Assembly (NCBI RefSeq): GCF_009674685.1 | Contig: NZ_WKJI01000008.1 | Coordinates: 1 to 64,000 of the forward strand | Direction: 5' to 3' | Source of the DNA: Pedobacter puniceum | GTDB taxonomy: Bacteria > Bacteroidota > Bacteroidia > Sphingobacteriales > Sphingobacteriaceae | Length of the DNA stretch: 64,000 nucleotides | Shown here: positions 39,352-47,858 of the stretch, in pieces | Layout: each line of letters begins with the position of its first letter | How positions within the stretch are numbered: the first letter of the stretch is position 1 | Notes under the pieces: model-generated | Databases searched by the model: none | The model's input: the letters and a program-made list of their open reading frames with translations, nothing else | Told to the model about the DNA's origin: nothing | Made by a program: the position numbers and the translations under genes

Positions 39352-40083
39352 TTATCTTTTACTAGCTTCATAAACTCTAAACTTTCTTAACTCATGCGGG
39401 CTAGTGCCAACACCTAAAGAAATACTGTTTTTAGGGATTCCAAATTTTTCATGTGTGCCTATCACAGTAACACCATTACAAGTTGCCCTTACCACATTTC
39501 CTATAAGTTCTAAACGCAAGGTATACCATTTTCCGGGTTCAAAAGTAGCTGGTTTGTTCATCACGGTAGTAATAACACCTGGTTTCCATTCGTCATGTTC
39601 TAAAACCATACCTAAGGCTCTTCCGCTATTGTTGGCATTTGCCCAAACAGAAGCTGCATAAGCTCTTGGGTTAAGTTGTGGATTGGTTGCAGAAATACGA
39701 CAAGCAGACCATTTACCTTCTTCTGCAAAGAATCTGAATTCTAGTTCTATAATAGCATCTTTAAAATTGCCTTCATAGGTAAGTACTGGCATATGCCCAC
39801 TTTCGAAAATACTTTTAACGGTATTGTTTTCTTGTTTCCATTTGGCATGATTAGCCCTTACTCGCCAACCTTCAACTACTTGCTGGTATTCTTTAGAATA
39901 AACCATGCCGTTGTTAAAATCGTCTTTAAAAAGAAGTTTACCTTTTTTAGCAATAGGAGCAACTTTTTCTTTTTTAACCCTTGCTTGCTCAAACATTTTT
40001 TGAGTTTCCCCGGTAGTGCTTCGCATAGCTGATAAGGCTAGCATACTGCATAGCAGTAATGGTGCAATAAAAATTTTCTTCAT
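39352..40083 (-). CDS. Secreted jelly-roll protein of unknown function (LamG/DUF1080-like)
   Basis: The 243-residue protein has a signal peptide (ending near MLALSAM) and a beta-rich body. LLFKDDFNNG opens a concanavalin-like fold, AIIELEFRFFAEEGKWSACRIS sits in the middle, and the end is FEPGKWYTLRLELIGNVVRATCNG. This pattern is typical of LamG- or DUF1080-like sandwich domains often found near carbohydrate genes. I see no catalytic residues that identify an enzyme. It is monocistronic. The sequence supports only a periplasmic or secreted sandwich protein. Confidence 0.85.
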   Translation of the reverse strand: MKKIFIAPLLLCSMLALSAMRSTTGETQKMFEQARVKKEKVAPIAKKGKLLFKDDFNNGMVYSKEYQQVVEGWRVRANHAKWKQENNTVKSIFESGHMPVLTYEGNFKDAIIELEFRFFAEEGKWSACRISATNPQLNPRAYAASVWANANNSGRALGMVLEHDEWKPGVITTVMNKPATFEPGKWYTLRLELIGNVVRATCNGVTVIGTHEKFGIPKNSISLGVGTSPHELRKFRVYEASKR

Positions 40084-40248
40084 TTTATTTTTTGATGAAT
40101 AGGTTTAACAAAGCCACCCGGGGTTGTGGCTATTGATAGCTAAAGTAATCAATAGCATCTGAAATACAGCGAAGATTTAAAGAAAATATTTTAAAATTCA
40201 ATTTTGATTAGTAAAAGAGTTTTTTTTACCTAAATCATTTGATAGAGA

Positions 40249-40282
40249 AGAGGCTGTATAACCATACTAATATACAGCCTCT
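40249..40282 (-). terminator. Inverted repeat downstream of ssb
   Basis: AGAGGCTGTATA (40249-40260) and its perfect complement (40271-40282) form a 12-bp stem with a 10-nt loop, 31 bp after the ssb stop on the minus strand. It has no immediate T tract, so termination is likely but not certain. Confidence 0.55.
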
Positions 40283-40312
40283 CTTGATATCTCTATGATA
40301 GCTAGTATGATA

Positions 40313-40651
40313 CTATTTCTTGTCTAGCATTAAAATTTCGCTCACTACAATTTCTGTAGAGTAACGTTTGATACCTTCCTTATCTGTATAAGAATTATTA
40401 ACCAATTTACCTGAGATAGCAACCTCGCTTCCTTTTTTTAAATATTTTTCTGCAATGCCAGCTTGTTTATCCCAAAAAACCAATTGATGCCATTGGGTTT
40501 CCTCAACTTTTTCGCCTTTATCATTTTTATAAGTCTCATTGGTAGCGATACGTACTCGGGCTAGTTTTTTCTTTGTTTTTGCAAGTTCTTTAACTTCTGG
40601 GTCTGCGCCTAAAAATCCAATTAATGTTACGTTGTTTTTTAAAGTACTCAT
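40313..40651 (-). CDS. ssb: Single-stranded DNA-binding protein lacking the acidic tail
   Basis: The 112-residue protein is an OB-fold SSB: NNVTLIGFLGADPEVKELAK, VRIATNETYKNDKGEKVEETQWHQLVFW and GSEVAISGKLVN are present. It ends in VSEILMLDKK with no C-terminal linker or acidic DDIPF-type tip, which normally recruits replication and repair proteins. It is therefore probably a specialised paralogue, not the housekeeping SSB. It diverges from a zinc-ribbon protein across a palindromic control region. I use the symbol for the family; orthology to the essential ssb is not implied. Confidence 0.92.
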   Translation of the reverse strand: MSTLKNNVTLIGFLGADPEVKELAKTKKKLARVRIATNETYKNDKGEKVEETQWHQLVFWDKQAGIAEKYLKKGSEVAISGKLVNNSYTDKEGIKRYSTEIVVSEILMLDKK

Positions 40652-40849
40652 GATCTTAATTTTTAAAATGTTAATGTTTCTTGATGTTTAACGACCAGCT
40701 AGCTTCATTGCCAACCGACGATACAAAGATGTGGAGCTGCTAGAAAATTAGCCGGATATTAAACGGATGTATCCGTGTATACACGGGTATACACGGATAA
40801 TTTGATTAAATCAACTCAAATATTATCTTAGCGTTTAAATCTTCTATCT
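40652..40849. promoter_or_regulatory. Divergent control region with nested palindromes between ssb and the zinc-ribbon gene
   Basis: The 198-bp gap contains ATCCGTGTATAC (40771-40782), then ACGG, then the perfect complement GTATACACGGAT (40787-40798). Inside it is the palindrome CCGTGTATACACGG (40773-40786). Just upstream, ACGGATGTATCCGT at 40764-40777 is another inverted repeat sharing half-sites. For the plus gene, a -33-like TTTG (40801-40804) and -7-like TATCTTAG (40824-40831) follow directly. For ssb, CATCTTTG on the minus strand at 40724-40731 is a -7 candidate. The layout suggests one regulator controlling both genes. Confidence 0.7.
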
Positions 40850-41200
40850 ATGAGTAAAAATTGTTTAGACTGTGGCTTGCCTGTCATTGGCCGGATTGAC
40901 AAGAAATTTTGCGATGACCAATGTCGCAGTAATTACAACAACAAGATTAAAAATCAAAATAACAGCCTCATAAAATCTGTAAATGCTATTTTATTGCGTA
41001 ATAGGAAGATTTTAGAAAAGTTAAATCCAGAAGGGAAAACTAAAACCACTTTAGAAAAATTGCAAAAAGAAGGTTTTAACTTTTCTTATCATACCCATCA
41101 ATTCACTACACAAAAAGGTAGCGTATATACCTTTTGTTATGATTATGGTTATTTGCCTTTAGAAAATCATTGGTTTTTGTTGGTGAGGAAGGTGGAGTAG
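40850..41200 (+). CDS. Zinc-ribbon protein of unknown function
   Basis: The 116-residue protein has an N-terminal four-cysteine zinc ribbon (CLDCGLPVIGRIDKKFCDDQC, cysteines near residues 5, 8, 21 and 25). A basic helix (NYNNKIKNQNNSLIKSV) and a beta-rich C-terminal half (GSVYTFCYDYGYLPLENHWFLL) follow. It could bind nucleic acid or protein. It diverges from the tailless ssb over a shared palindromic region, so the two may work together in DNA handling. I recognise the pattern as common in Bacteroidota, but no function is established to my knowledge. Confidence 0.85.
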   Translation: MSKNCLDCGLPVIGRIDKKFCDDQCRSNYNNKIKNQNNSLIKSVNAILLRNRKILEKLNPEGKTKTTLEKLQKEGFNFSYHTHQFTTQKGSVYTFCYDYGYLPLENHWFLLVRKVE

Positions 41201-41268
41201 GGGGTAGAAGTAATACAAATCATAATTAGGCTAGAACGACATCCAAACAATGAAAATTAATATTAAAA

Positions 41269-42165
41269 ATGGGAAAGAAAAAAAACGGTAAGACAGAATT
41301 TATAAAATGGTTCGGACCTGTTCTTGACGCTTTAAGAGCATTAGGAGGGTCAGCCACACCAAAGGAAATTACAGAATGGATTGGAGAAGAACACCAAGTG
41401 CCAGATCAAATACTTAATGAACGTTATGAAAAGTCTGGTGTTTTAAAATTTCCAAACCAATTAGCATGGGCAAGACAATATTTAGTTTGGGAAGAACTTC
41501 TTGCAACTTCAAAACGTGGTGTTTGGGCATTAAGTCCAAAAGGATGGGAAACGAGGCTCGATCAAAAGAAAGCTCATGAAATATTTCTGAAATGGGTTAG
41601 AATTCAAGCCGACTTACGTGAAGGGAAGGAGTCTCCAAATGAGGTTGAAAAAATCATCGCTAATCAAGAAGAAAATGAACTTGATAGTACAAATACAAAG
41701 TTGCAGCTTTCGCTAATTGAAATCTTACAAAATTTATCGCCTATTGGTTTTGAACATTTATGCGGACGACTTTTAAGAGAATACAATTTTGAAAATATTG
41801 AAATTTCTCAACAATCTCATGATGGTGGTATAGACGGTTATGCTATTCTTAAGTTAAATCCATTTGTGAATATGAGTGTTTATTTTCAATGTAAACGTTA
41901 CTCAGGTACTGTCCCTACAGAAAAAGTACAGGCTTTTATTGGTGTAATGGAAACTAATAAACGAAGTGTTGAAAAGGGACTTCTAATTACAACGGGTTCA
42001 TTTGCAAAAGCAGCACTGGATATTGAAAAGAATAACACCAAACTCGAACTAATAGACGGAGAAAAGCTTGTAAAGATGTTTGAAGAAGTTGAACTCGGAG
42101 TAAAACCGAAAACTATTTATGAACCAGACATGACATTTTTTGAACAATATAGGGAAAAGAAATAG
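41269..42165 (+). CDS. Mrr-type restriction endonuclease (probable type IV)
   Basis: The 298-residue protein has an N-terminal winged-helix Mrr_N domain (about 8-95, KWFGPVLDALRALGGSATPKEI). The C-terminal Mrr catalytic domain starts near residue 155 (LSPIGFEHLCGRLLREYNF). The PD-(D/E)xK site is recognisable as Asp189 (DGGIDGY) with Gln207 and Lys209 (YFQCKRYSG). Such proteins typically cut modified DNA, so no partner methylase is needed and none is adjacent. It is a likely defence gene. It lies 68 bp after the zinc-ribbon gene and might be cotranscribed with it. Confidence 0.92.
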   Translation: MGKKKNGKTEFIKWFGPVLDALRALGGSATPKEITEWIGEEHQVPDQILNERYEKSGVLKFPNQLAWARQYLVWEELLATSKRGVWALSPKGWETRLDQKKAHEIFLKWVRIQADLREGKESPNEVEKIIANQEENELDSTNTKLQLSLIEILQNLSPIGFEHLCGRLLREYNFENIEISQQSHDGGIDGYAILKLNPFVNMSVYFQCKRYSGTVPTEKVQAFIGVMETNKRSVEKGLLITTGSFAKAALDIEKNNTKLELIDGEKLVKMFEEVELGVKPKTIYEPDMTFFEQYREKK

Positions 42166-42303
42166 TTGACTTTTATCACCTTTAATAAGGTAGCATATGT
42201 AAGATAAGATATGTTTTATGCTAATAAATTAAGTCTAATACTATAATTAATCACTATCTTTAATCATCAAAACCAAAACATTAGCGATATCCATTCACCC
42301 CTC

Positions 42304-44814
42304 ATGACTCCCAATAACCCATTTCAAATCTCAGGTTTAAGTACAGAAGAAGTACTGCAATCAAGATTGAACTATGGTGATAATAAAGTAGTTTATAAAA
42401 AGCAAAATAGTTTTGTAAGCTCTTTAGTCGGCTTGGTAAAAGAACCTATGGTGATTTTACTTTTTGCGGCTTCTTTTATATACCTCATCAGTGGCGAGCC
42501 CGAGGATGCTCTATTTCTTACCGTAGCTATTGTGCTGGTTGCCACCATTTCTATTTATCAAGATTATAGAAGTAAAACAGCTTTAGAAAAGCTTAAAGAG
42601 TTTACACAGCCTGTTTGCAAGGTTATCAGAGATGGTGAAATTATCGCTATAAAAACCGAAGATTTGGTTATTGGTGATTTTTTAATTGCCGAGGAAGGCA
42701 CTACCATTACCGCAGATGGTATGATGGTGAAAGGGAATGATTTTTCTGTGAATGAAGCGGTACTTACCGGAGAGTCTTTTGCCGTTCTTAAAAATCATAA
42801 AGATAATAATGAAGTTTATCAAGGCTCGCAGGTGGCAAGCGGTATGGCTTTAATACAAGTTATAGCTATTGGGAAAGCTACTAAATTGGGTAAAATAGGG
42901 AAAAGCCTTGGAGATATTGAAGAAGAAAAAACACCTCTAGAAATACAGATTGGCTATTTTGTTAAAAGGATGGTGATTATTGGCGCCCTTGTATTTGCGA
43001 TTGTTTGGGCTTTAAATTATCTAAAATCTTACAACCTGCCAGATAGCTTATTGAAAGCTTTAACCCTAGCCATGAGTATTTTACCAGAAGAAATACCCGT
43101 AGCATTTGTAACTTTTATGGCTTTGGGTGCTTGGCGATTGATGAAAATGGGTATTGTGGTAAAGCAAATGAAAACAGTAGAAACTTTGGGTAGCGCAACG
43201 GTGATTTGTACAGATAAAACAGGTACACTTACAGAAAATAAAATGGCTTTAGCCCGATTGTTTTTATTGAGTGCTAATCAAGTAAGTACTTTTCAGGAAG
43301 ATGTTAAGCCTGAGGAAAAAAATCTGATAGAAGTAGCTATGTGGGCTAGTGAACCTAATCCCTTCGACCCGATGGAAATTGCCCTTCATCAAGCCTATCA
43401 AAAAGCTACGGATAGCGATAAAAGACCTGATTTTCAGATGTATCATGAGTATCCGCTGGGAGGCAAACCACCTATGATGACACATGTTTTTGAAAATCAA
43501 CAAAAAGAAAGAATAATTGCTGCAAAAGGTGCTCCGGAAGCTATTATGACCGTTTGTCAGCTTACCGCGGATGAAAAGAATAGCATCCAAAAAGCTATAG
43601 CAGAAATGGCTTTTGAAGGTTTTAGGGTATTGGGTGTTGCAAAGTCTGATTTTAAGGGCGATGATTTTCCTCAACAACAACAAGATTTTGATTTTCAGTT
43701 TGTAGGATTGGTTGCCTTTTACGACCCGCCAAAAAGCAATATCTCTGAAGTGCTGCATGGTTTCTACCAAGCGGGTATAAAAGTGAAAATTGTAACAGGC
43801 GATAATGCTTTAACAACTAAGGCTATAGCTAAAGAAATTGATTTTAAAGGTTACGATAAAGGTATAAGTGGCGATGAATTGATGCAGTTAAATGATGAAG
43901 AGCTTGCAAAAGCTGTACAAGAAAATGCAGTTTTTACCAGGATGTTTCCAGAGGCTAAACTCAAAATCATTAATGCCTTAAAAAGTAATCAGGAAATTGT
44001 AGCCATGACAGGCGATGGCGTTAACGATGGTCCGGCTTTAAAAGCATCTCATATCGGTATTGCCATGGGTAAAAAAGGAACTGAAATTGCTAAACAAGCC
44101 GCTTCTTTAATTTTAGTTGAAGATGATTTATCTAAGATGTTAGATGCCATAGCCATGGGTAGAAGAATCTATACCAATTTAAAAAAGGCTATTCAATATA
44201 TCATTTCGATACATATTCCTATTATTTTAACGGTTTTTATTCCTTTAGCTTTAGGATGGTTGTATCCAAATATATTTTCCCCTATTCATGTGATTTTTCT
44301 TGAGCTGATTATGGGGCCAACTTGTTCTATCATTTATGAAAATGAACCTATAGAGCAAAACAGCATGTTGCAAGCACCAAGACCATTTACAGTAAGTTTC
44401 TTTAATGGTAAAGAATTGTTTACCAGTGTGATACAAGGTTTAGTAATTACAGCCGGAACTTTGTTTGTTTATCAATACGCTATTCATCAGCAGCTATCAG
44501 AAGAGCTGTGTAGAACGATGGTTTTTACAACCCTTATTTTCGCTAATATATTCTTAACCTTAGCTAATCGCTCTTTTTATTATAGCATTTTTACCACGCT
44601 ATTTTATAAAAATTCATTAGTCACTGTTATAATTACTATCACGCTAGTTATTTTATTTGCCTTACTTTATATACCTGCTTTTACAAATTTTTTCGAGTTT
44701 GAAAGCTTGGATATAACTCAATTATTGCTTGCTTTTGTTGTAGGTTTTATAAGTGTTATTTGGTTTGAGGTAGTGAAGTGGTGGAAGAGAAGATTATCTT
44801 TAAATTTGAAATAA
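42304..44814 (+). CDS. P-type cation-transporting ATPase (Ca2+-ATPase-like)
   Basis: The 836-residue protein has an N-terminal cation-ATPase domain (FQISGLSTEEVLQSRLNYG), an actuator domain with VNEAVLTGESFAV, and the phosphorylation site Asp304 in DKTGTLT. The hinge motif is AMTGDGVNDGPALKASHIGIAMG. The membrane part has PEEIPVAF, resembling the P2 (SERCA/PMCA-like) group, with about ten helices. It couples ATP hydrolysis to export of a divalent cation, probably Ca2+, but Mn2+ or other ions are possible. It has no regulatory gene adjacent. Confidence 0.95.
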   Translation: MTPNNPFQISGLSTEEVLQSRLNYGDNKVVYKKQNSFVSSLVGLVKEPMVILLFAASFIYLISGEPEDALFLTVAIVLVATISIYQDYRSKTALEKLKEFTQPVCKVIRDGEIIAIKTEDLVIGDFLIAEEGTTITADGMMVKGNDFSVNEAVLTGESFAVLKNHKDNNEVYQGSQVASGMALIQVIAIGKATKLGKIGKSLGDIEEEKTPLEIQIGYFVKRMVIIGALVFAIVWALNYLKSYNLPDSLLKALTLAMSILPEEIPVAFVTFMALGAWRLMKMGIVVKQMKTVETLGSATVICTDKTGTLTENKMALARLFLLSANQVSTFQEDVKPEEKNLIEVAMWASEPNPFDPMEIALHQAYQKATDSDKRPDFQMYHEYPLGGKPPMMTHVFENQQKERIIAAKGAPEAIMTVCQLTADEKNSIQKAIAEMAFEGFRVLGVAKSDFKGDDFPQQQQDFDFQFVGLVAFYDPPKSNISEVLHGFYQAGIKVKIVTGDNALTTKAIAKEIDFKGYDKGISGDELMQLNDEELAKAVQENAVFTRMFPEAKLKIINALKSNQEIVAMTGDGVNDGPALKASHIGIAMGKKGTEIAKQAASLILVEDDLSKMLDAIAMGRRIYTNLKKAIQYIISIHIPIILTVFIPLALGWLYPNIFSPIHVIFLELIMGPTCSIIYENEPIEQNSMLQAPRPFTVSFFNGKELFTSVIQGLVITAGTLFVYQYAIHQQLSEELCRTMVFTTLIFANIFLTLANRSFYYSIFTTLFYKNSLVTVIITITLVILFALLYIPAFTNFFEFESLDITQLLLAFVVGFISVIWFEVVKWWKRRLSLNLK

Positions 44815-45205
44815 TAAAGCTTTCTTAATCTAGCGGGTAAAGGCTTTTTTCTTTTCCTTGATGAAAAGAAACAAAAACGAGGAACGAGTTCATGAATGCC
44901 TAAGAAAAACCATAAACAAAAAATGAATAAATCAAGGCTGATGAATATTTGTCGTTACGTCTAAATAAATCTTTAGCCACAATCCTGAGTGGTGTGAATG
45001 GCTTTGCAAGTTAAAAGGTTGTACAACACCGGTCGGATTGTTTTCCGCTAGTTCTCTATGAAAGTTTATACAAAAGATTTATTTGACTCCATATCCAAAT
45101 CTTCATAGGCCGTCCTTCGTTCTTCTGAAAGACATATTTAATTTTCAAAGGAACTTCCTACAATATCTGCTCTTTAGGTTCTTTCTACTTTCTACTCAGT
45201 ACTAT
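44815..45205. repeat. Probable interspersed-repeat remnant between two convergent genes
   Basis: This 391-bp gap has no ORF with protein-like composition. At 44853-44878, TTTTCCTTGATGAAAAGAAA is followed by CAAAAACGAGG. At 44931-44944 ATCAAGGCTGATGA appears. Such blocks recur between genes in Bacteroidota as far as I remember, and are probably a short dispersed repeat. I cannot confirm copy number from one window. The rest of the gap shows no RNA gene or clear terminator. Confidence 0.4.
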
Positions 45206-46495
45206 TTACTTCTCGTCCCTCAAATTCTCTAAATTAAGAACACCTCTTGGGCACACTGCCGAGCATACACCACAACCAACACAAGAAGCTCTGATGATAT
45301 TTTTGCCTTTTTGTGCGTAAGCTCTTACATCAATACCCATTTCACAATAGGTAGAGCAATTGCCGCAAGAGATACACTGTCCGCCGTTGGTAGTTATCCT
45401 AAATTTAGATTTAAACCTTTGAAATAAACCCAAAATAGCAGCCATTGGGCATCCAAACCTACACCAAACACGATTTCCAAAAATAGGATAGAAGCCTGTA
45501 CCAATAACTCCAGAGAAAATTGAGCCTATAAAAAAGCCATACCATTGAGAAAAATTACCTGACCATGTGCCTAACAAGCCACCTTCCCAAGCAGAATTAA
45601 GCCATAACATGATGGTGGTGATGATGATGAAAACCAAAACACCATGTACGGTATAGCGTTCTATTTTCCAAGCTTTTAAAGATTTATCAGAAAGTTGCCT
45701 GTAGGGGTCGCCCATGGTTTCTGCCAAACCGCCACAGCCACAAACCCAAGAGCAATACCATCTTTTACCATATTTATAGGTAAGTAAAGGTGTGGCAATA
45801 AAAGTCAGGATAGCTCCCCAAAAAATCATGAAATAACCTAATCCTCCGGATGAAATCACATAATTAATATCATTTGGCCATAAATAGCCGTATTTTAAAG
45901 GCCAGAAATAAGAGAAATAGAATTCGGGCTCATTAAACATCAATAGCAATCCGGGTAAAACAAAGGCAAAACCCAACTGAAAAAACATCACCGAAAGGGT
46001 ACGGATAATTTGATAGCGATTATGTCTGTATTTTCCAATAAACCTAAATCCCATAACTAAAACGGCTAGGGTATATAAAGTCCCGTAAAGAAACCATTGG
46101 TCGGCAGCTTTATTTCTAAGCAACCAACTCAAAGGGTCGCACATCCTAATTAAACCTTCTAAATACTGCGGAAACCAATATAAAATGATGTAAAAACCAG
46201 TAAGAACTAATCCTGTAAACCAGGCAATAGCGCCTCTGTTGGTCATCCCGTTTTTAAAGATGTTATTGTTTTTTATACCCGCTTCATGCTGAAAATATGG
46301 GTAGGCATAAACCAAAGTTCCGGCACTTATGAAACCTATAGATAGCCAAAAAAATAATACAGGTTGCGTAGCACCAGCACCAAAAGCAGCTATAATAGTA
46401 GCTAGTACGCCAAATGCCAAAAGAGCAATGCCTGTTTTTTGAAGTTTATTAGCTCCCGAACCATCGGTTACAGCCAAGGAAATATCTTTACTCAT
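45206..46495 (-). CDS. Polyferredoxin-like membrane iron-sulfur protein (NapH/NosR-like)
   Basis: The 429-residue protein has about eight membrane helices. Between them are two cysteine-rich loops of the NosR/NapH type (WYCSWVCGCGGLAETMGDPY and VWCRFGCPMAAI). The C-terminal cytoplasmic domain has two [4Fe-4S] motifs, cysteines 374/377/380/384 and 405/408/411/415. Proteins of this kind carry electrons between quinol or cytoplasmic donors and periplasmic enzymes. It is 10 bp after the FAD oxidoreductase on the same strand. The terminal acceptor is not clear, because no nap or nos genes are in this window. Confidence 0.9.
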   Translation of the reverse strand: MSKDISLAVTDGSGANKLQKTGIALLAFGVLATIIAAFGAGATQPVLFFWLSIGFISAGTLVYAYPYFQHEAGIKNNNIFKNGMTNRGAIAWFTGLVLTGFYIILYWFPQYLEGLIRMCDPLSWLLRNKAADQWFLYGTLYTLAVLVMGFRFIGKYRHNRYQIIRTLSVMFFQLGFAFVLPGLLLMFNEPEFYFSYFWPLKYGYLWPNDINYVISSGGLGYFMIFWGAILTFIATPLLTYKYGKRWYCSWVCGCGGLAETMGDPYRQLSDKSLKAWKIERYTVHGVLVFIIITTIMLWLNSAWEGGLLGTWSGNFSQWYGFFIGSIFSGVIGTGFYPIFGNRVWCRFGCPMAAILGLFQRFKSKFRITTNGGQCISCGNCSTYCEMGIDVRAYAQKGKNIIRASCVGCGVCSAVCPRGVLNLENLRDEK

Positions 46496-46505
46496 CTTTC
46501 TATCT

Positions 46506-47828
46506 TTACCAGATTAAAAACTTCTTTTTCTTTTTCACCGAAATTGCCATTTCAGGATAATCGGTATTAAATTTCTCTACAATTGCTAGGTAATGATTTT
46601 CAAAAAACTCTGGGTCAAAAAAACCTTTTTCTAATTCTTGCATAACGTTTTGTAAAGGCGTTTCATTTTTTATCCAGTCGTTTGCTGTTTGCTGTCTAAA
46701 GCGCATCCCTAAAAAATTAAATCCGGTAACAGCTTTACTAATTGCTTTAAAATTTATTCTACAAGCTATTTTTCCTTTCGGATGCTCCCAATAAAAGCTT
46801 TGTTCATCTTCTAAAGGTTTGTTAAACATGAAGCCATAAGTTTGATACTCAATATCCAGAAACTTGGCCGAATTAAACCAAATACCTCTTTCATAAGCTC
46901 TTTTATCACCACAAATATTTTGGGCTAAAGTTTCGGCTTGCATTTTACCGGTATACCAAAGTTGTTCTACCGCAGGGTGTAAGTTTTTAGGATGTCTAAA
47001 TTGTGCACAATCTCCAACGGCATAAATATCAGGATGGTTAGTTTCCAGATATTCATTTATCAGAACACCTCTATCGGTTTCAATTTCGCTATTTTGAAGA
47101 AAATTTATATTGGGGTTTACCCCGATGGTTAAGCCTACAAACTGACAAGCTATTTTTTTACCATCATGAGTTATTACGGCTTTCACTTTTCCATTTTCAT
47201 CGCCAATAATTTCTTTTAACTGTGTGTTTGCATACAAATGGATATGATGAGCAGCTATATGTTTATTAATTAAACTGGCTTCTTCTTTGGGTAATACGCT
47301 ATTCCAATAATATTGTTCTCTTATTAAAAAATGTACATTGATGTTTCTAGAACGTAGCATTTCAGCCATTTCTATCCCAATTAAACCACCACCTACAATA
47401 ACAGCATCAGTAATGTCTTTGGTGTTTTCTTCCATCAAATCTACATCTTGTTTGCTGTATAAACCTTGCACACCTTTTAAATTTAAACCAGGCCATTCTA
47501 GTGTTTTAGGAGTAGAGCCTGTTGCAATAACCAGCTTATCAAAAGTTATCATCCTACCATCCTCAAGCTGTAATTGTTTTTGTTTTGCCTGTACTTGTGC
47601 AACATTGGCAAATAGTAAATCAATACGGTTTTTCTCCCAAAACCAATCTTCGTATGGCTTGGTATGCTCGTATTTCATGTGCCCCATGTAAATATACATT
47701 AAGGCTGTACGAGAGAAAAAATGCTCTGTTTCTGATGAAATAACCAATATTTCGTGGTTACTAAGCTTACGGATATGCCTAGCTGTAGTAATTCCACTGA
47801 TACCATTACCAATGATAACAACTTTCAT
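46506..47828 (-). CDS. FAD-dependent pyridine nucleotide oxidoreductase
   Basis: The 440-residue protein has the FAD motif VVIIGNGISGITTARHI at the N-terminus. A second Rossmann motif, AVIVGGGLIGIEMAEML, lies near residue 145 and would bind NAD(P)H. The FAD-binding GDCAQF motif lies near 273. It resembles the nitrite reductase NirB, rubredoxin reductase and NADH oxidase group, with an altered C-terminal region. It lies between the DUF547 gene (30 bp) and the polyferredoxin gene (10 bp). It probably passes NAD(P)H electrons to the iron-sulfur protein. Confidence 0.92.
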   Translation of the reverse strand: MKVVIIGNGISGITTARHIRKLSNHEILVISSETEHFFSRTALMYIYMGHMKYEHTKPYEDWFWEKNRIDLLFANVAQVQAKQKQLQLEDGRMITFDKLVIATGSTPKTLEWPGLNLKGVQGLYSKQDVDLMEENTKDITDAVIVGGGLIGIEMAEMLRSRNINVHFLIREQYYWNSVLPKEEASLINKHIAAHHIHLYANTQLKEIIGDENGKVKAVITHDGKKIACQFVGLTIGVNPNINFLQNSEIETDRGVLINEYLETNHPDIYAVGDCAQFRHPKNLHPAVEQLWYTGKMQAETLAQNICGDKRAYERGIWFNSAKFLDIEYQTYGFMFNKPLEDEQSFYWEHPKGKIACRINFKAISKAVTGFNFLGMRFRQQTANDWIKNETPLQNVMQELEKGFFDPEFFENHYLAIVEKFNTDYPEMAISVKKKKKFLIW

Positions 47829-47858
47829 GTTGAATGATTTATGGATACAAGCTACAAA

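Noticed and set aside
43264-43770. 168-residue ORF opposite the P-type ATPase
   Set aside because: Antisense to a conserved gene; residue content typical of a shadow frame.
44820-44853. Possible terminator after the P-type ATPase (AAAGC...GCTTTTTT)
   Set aside because: Only about five base pairs with a long loop; too weak.
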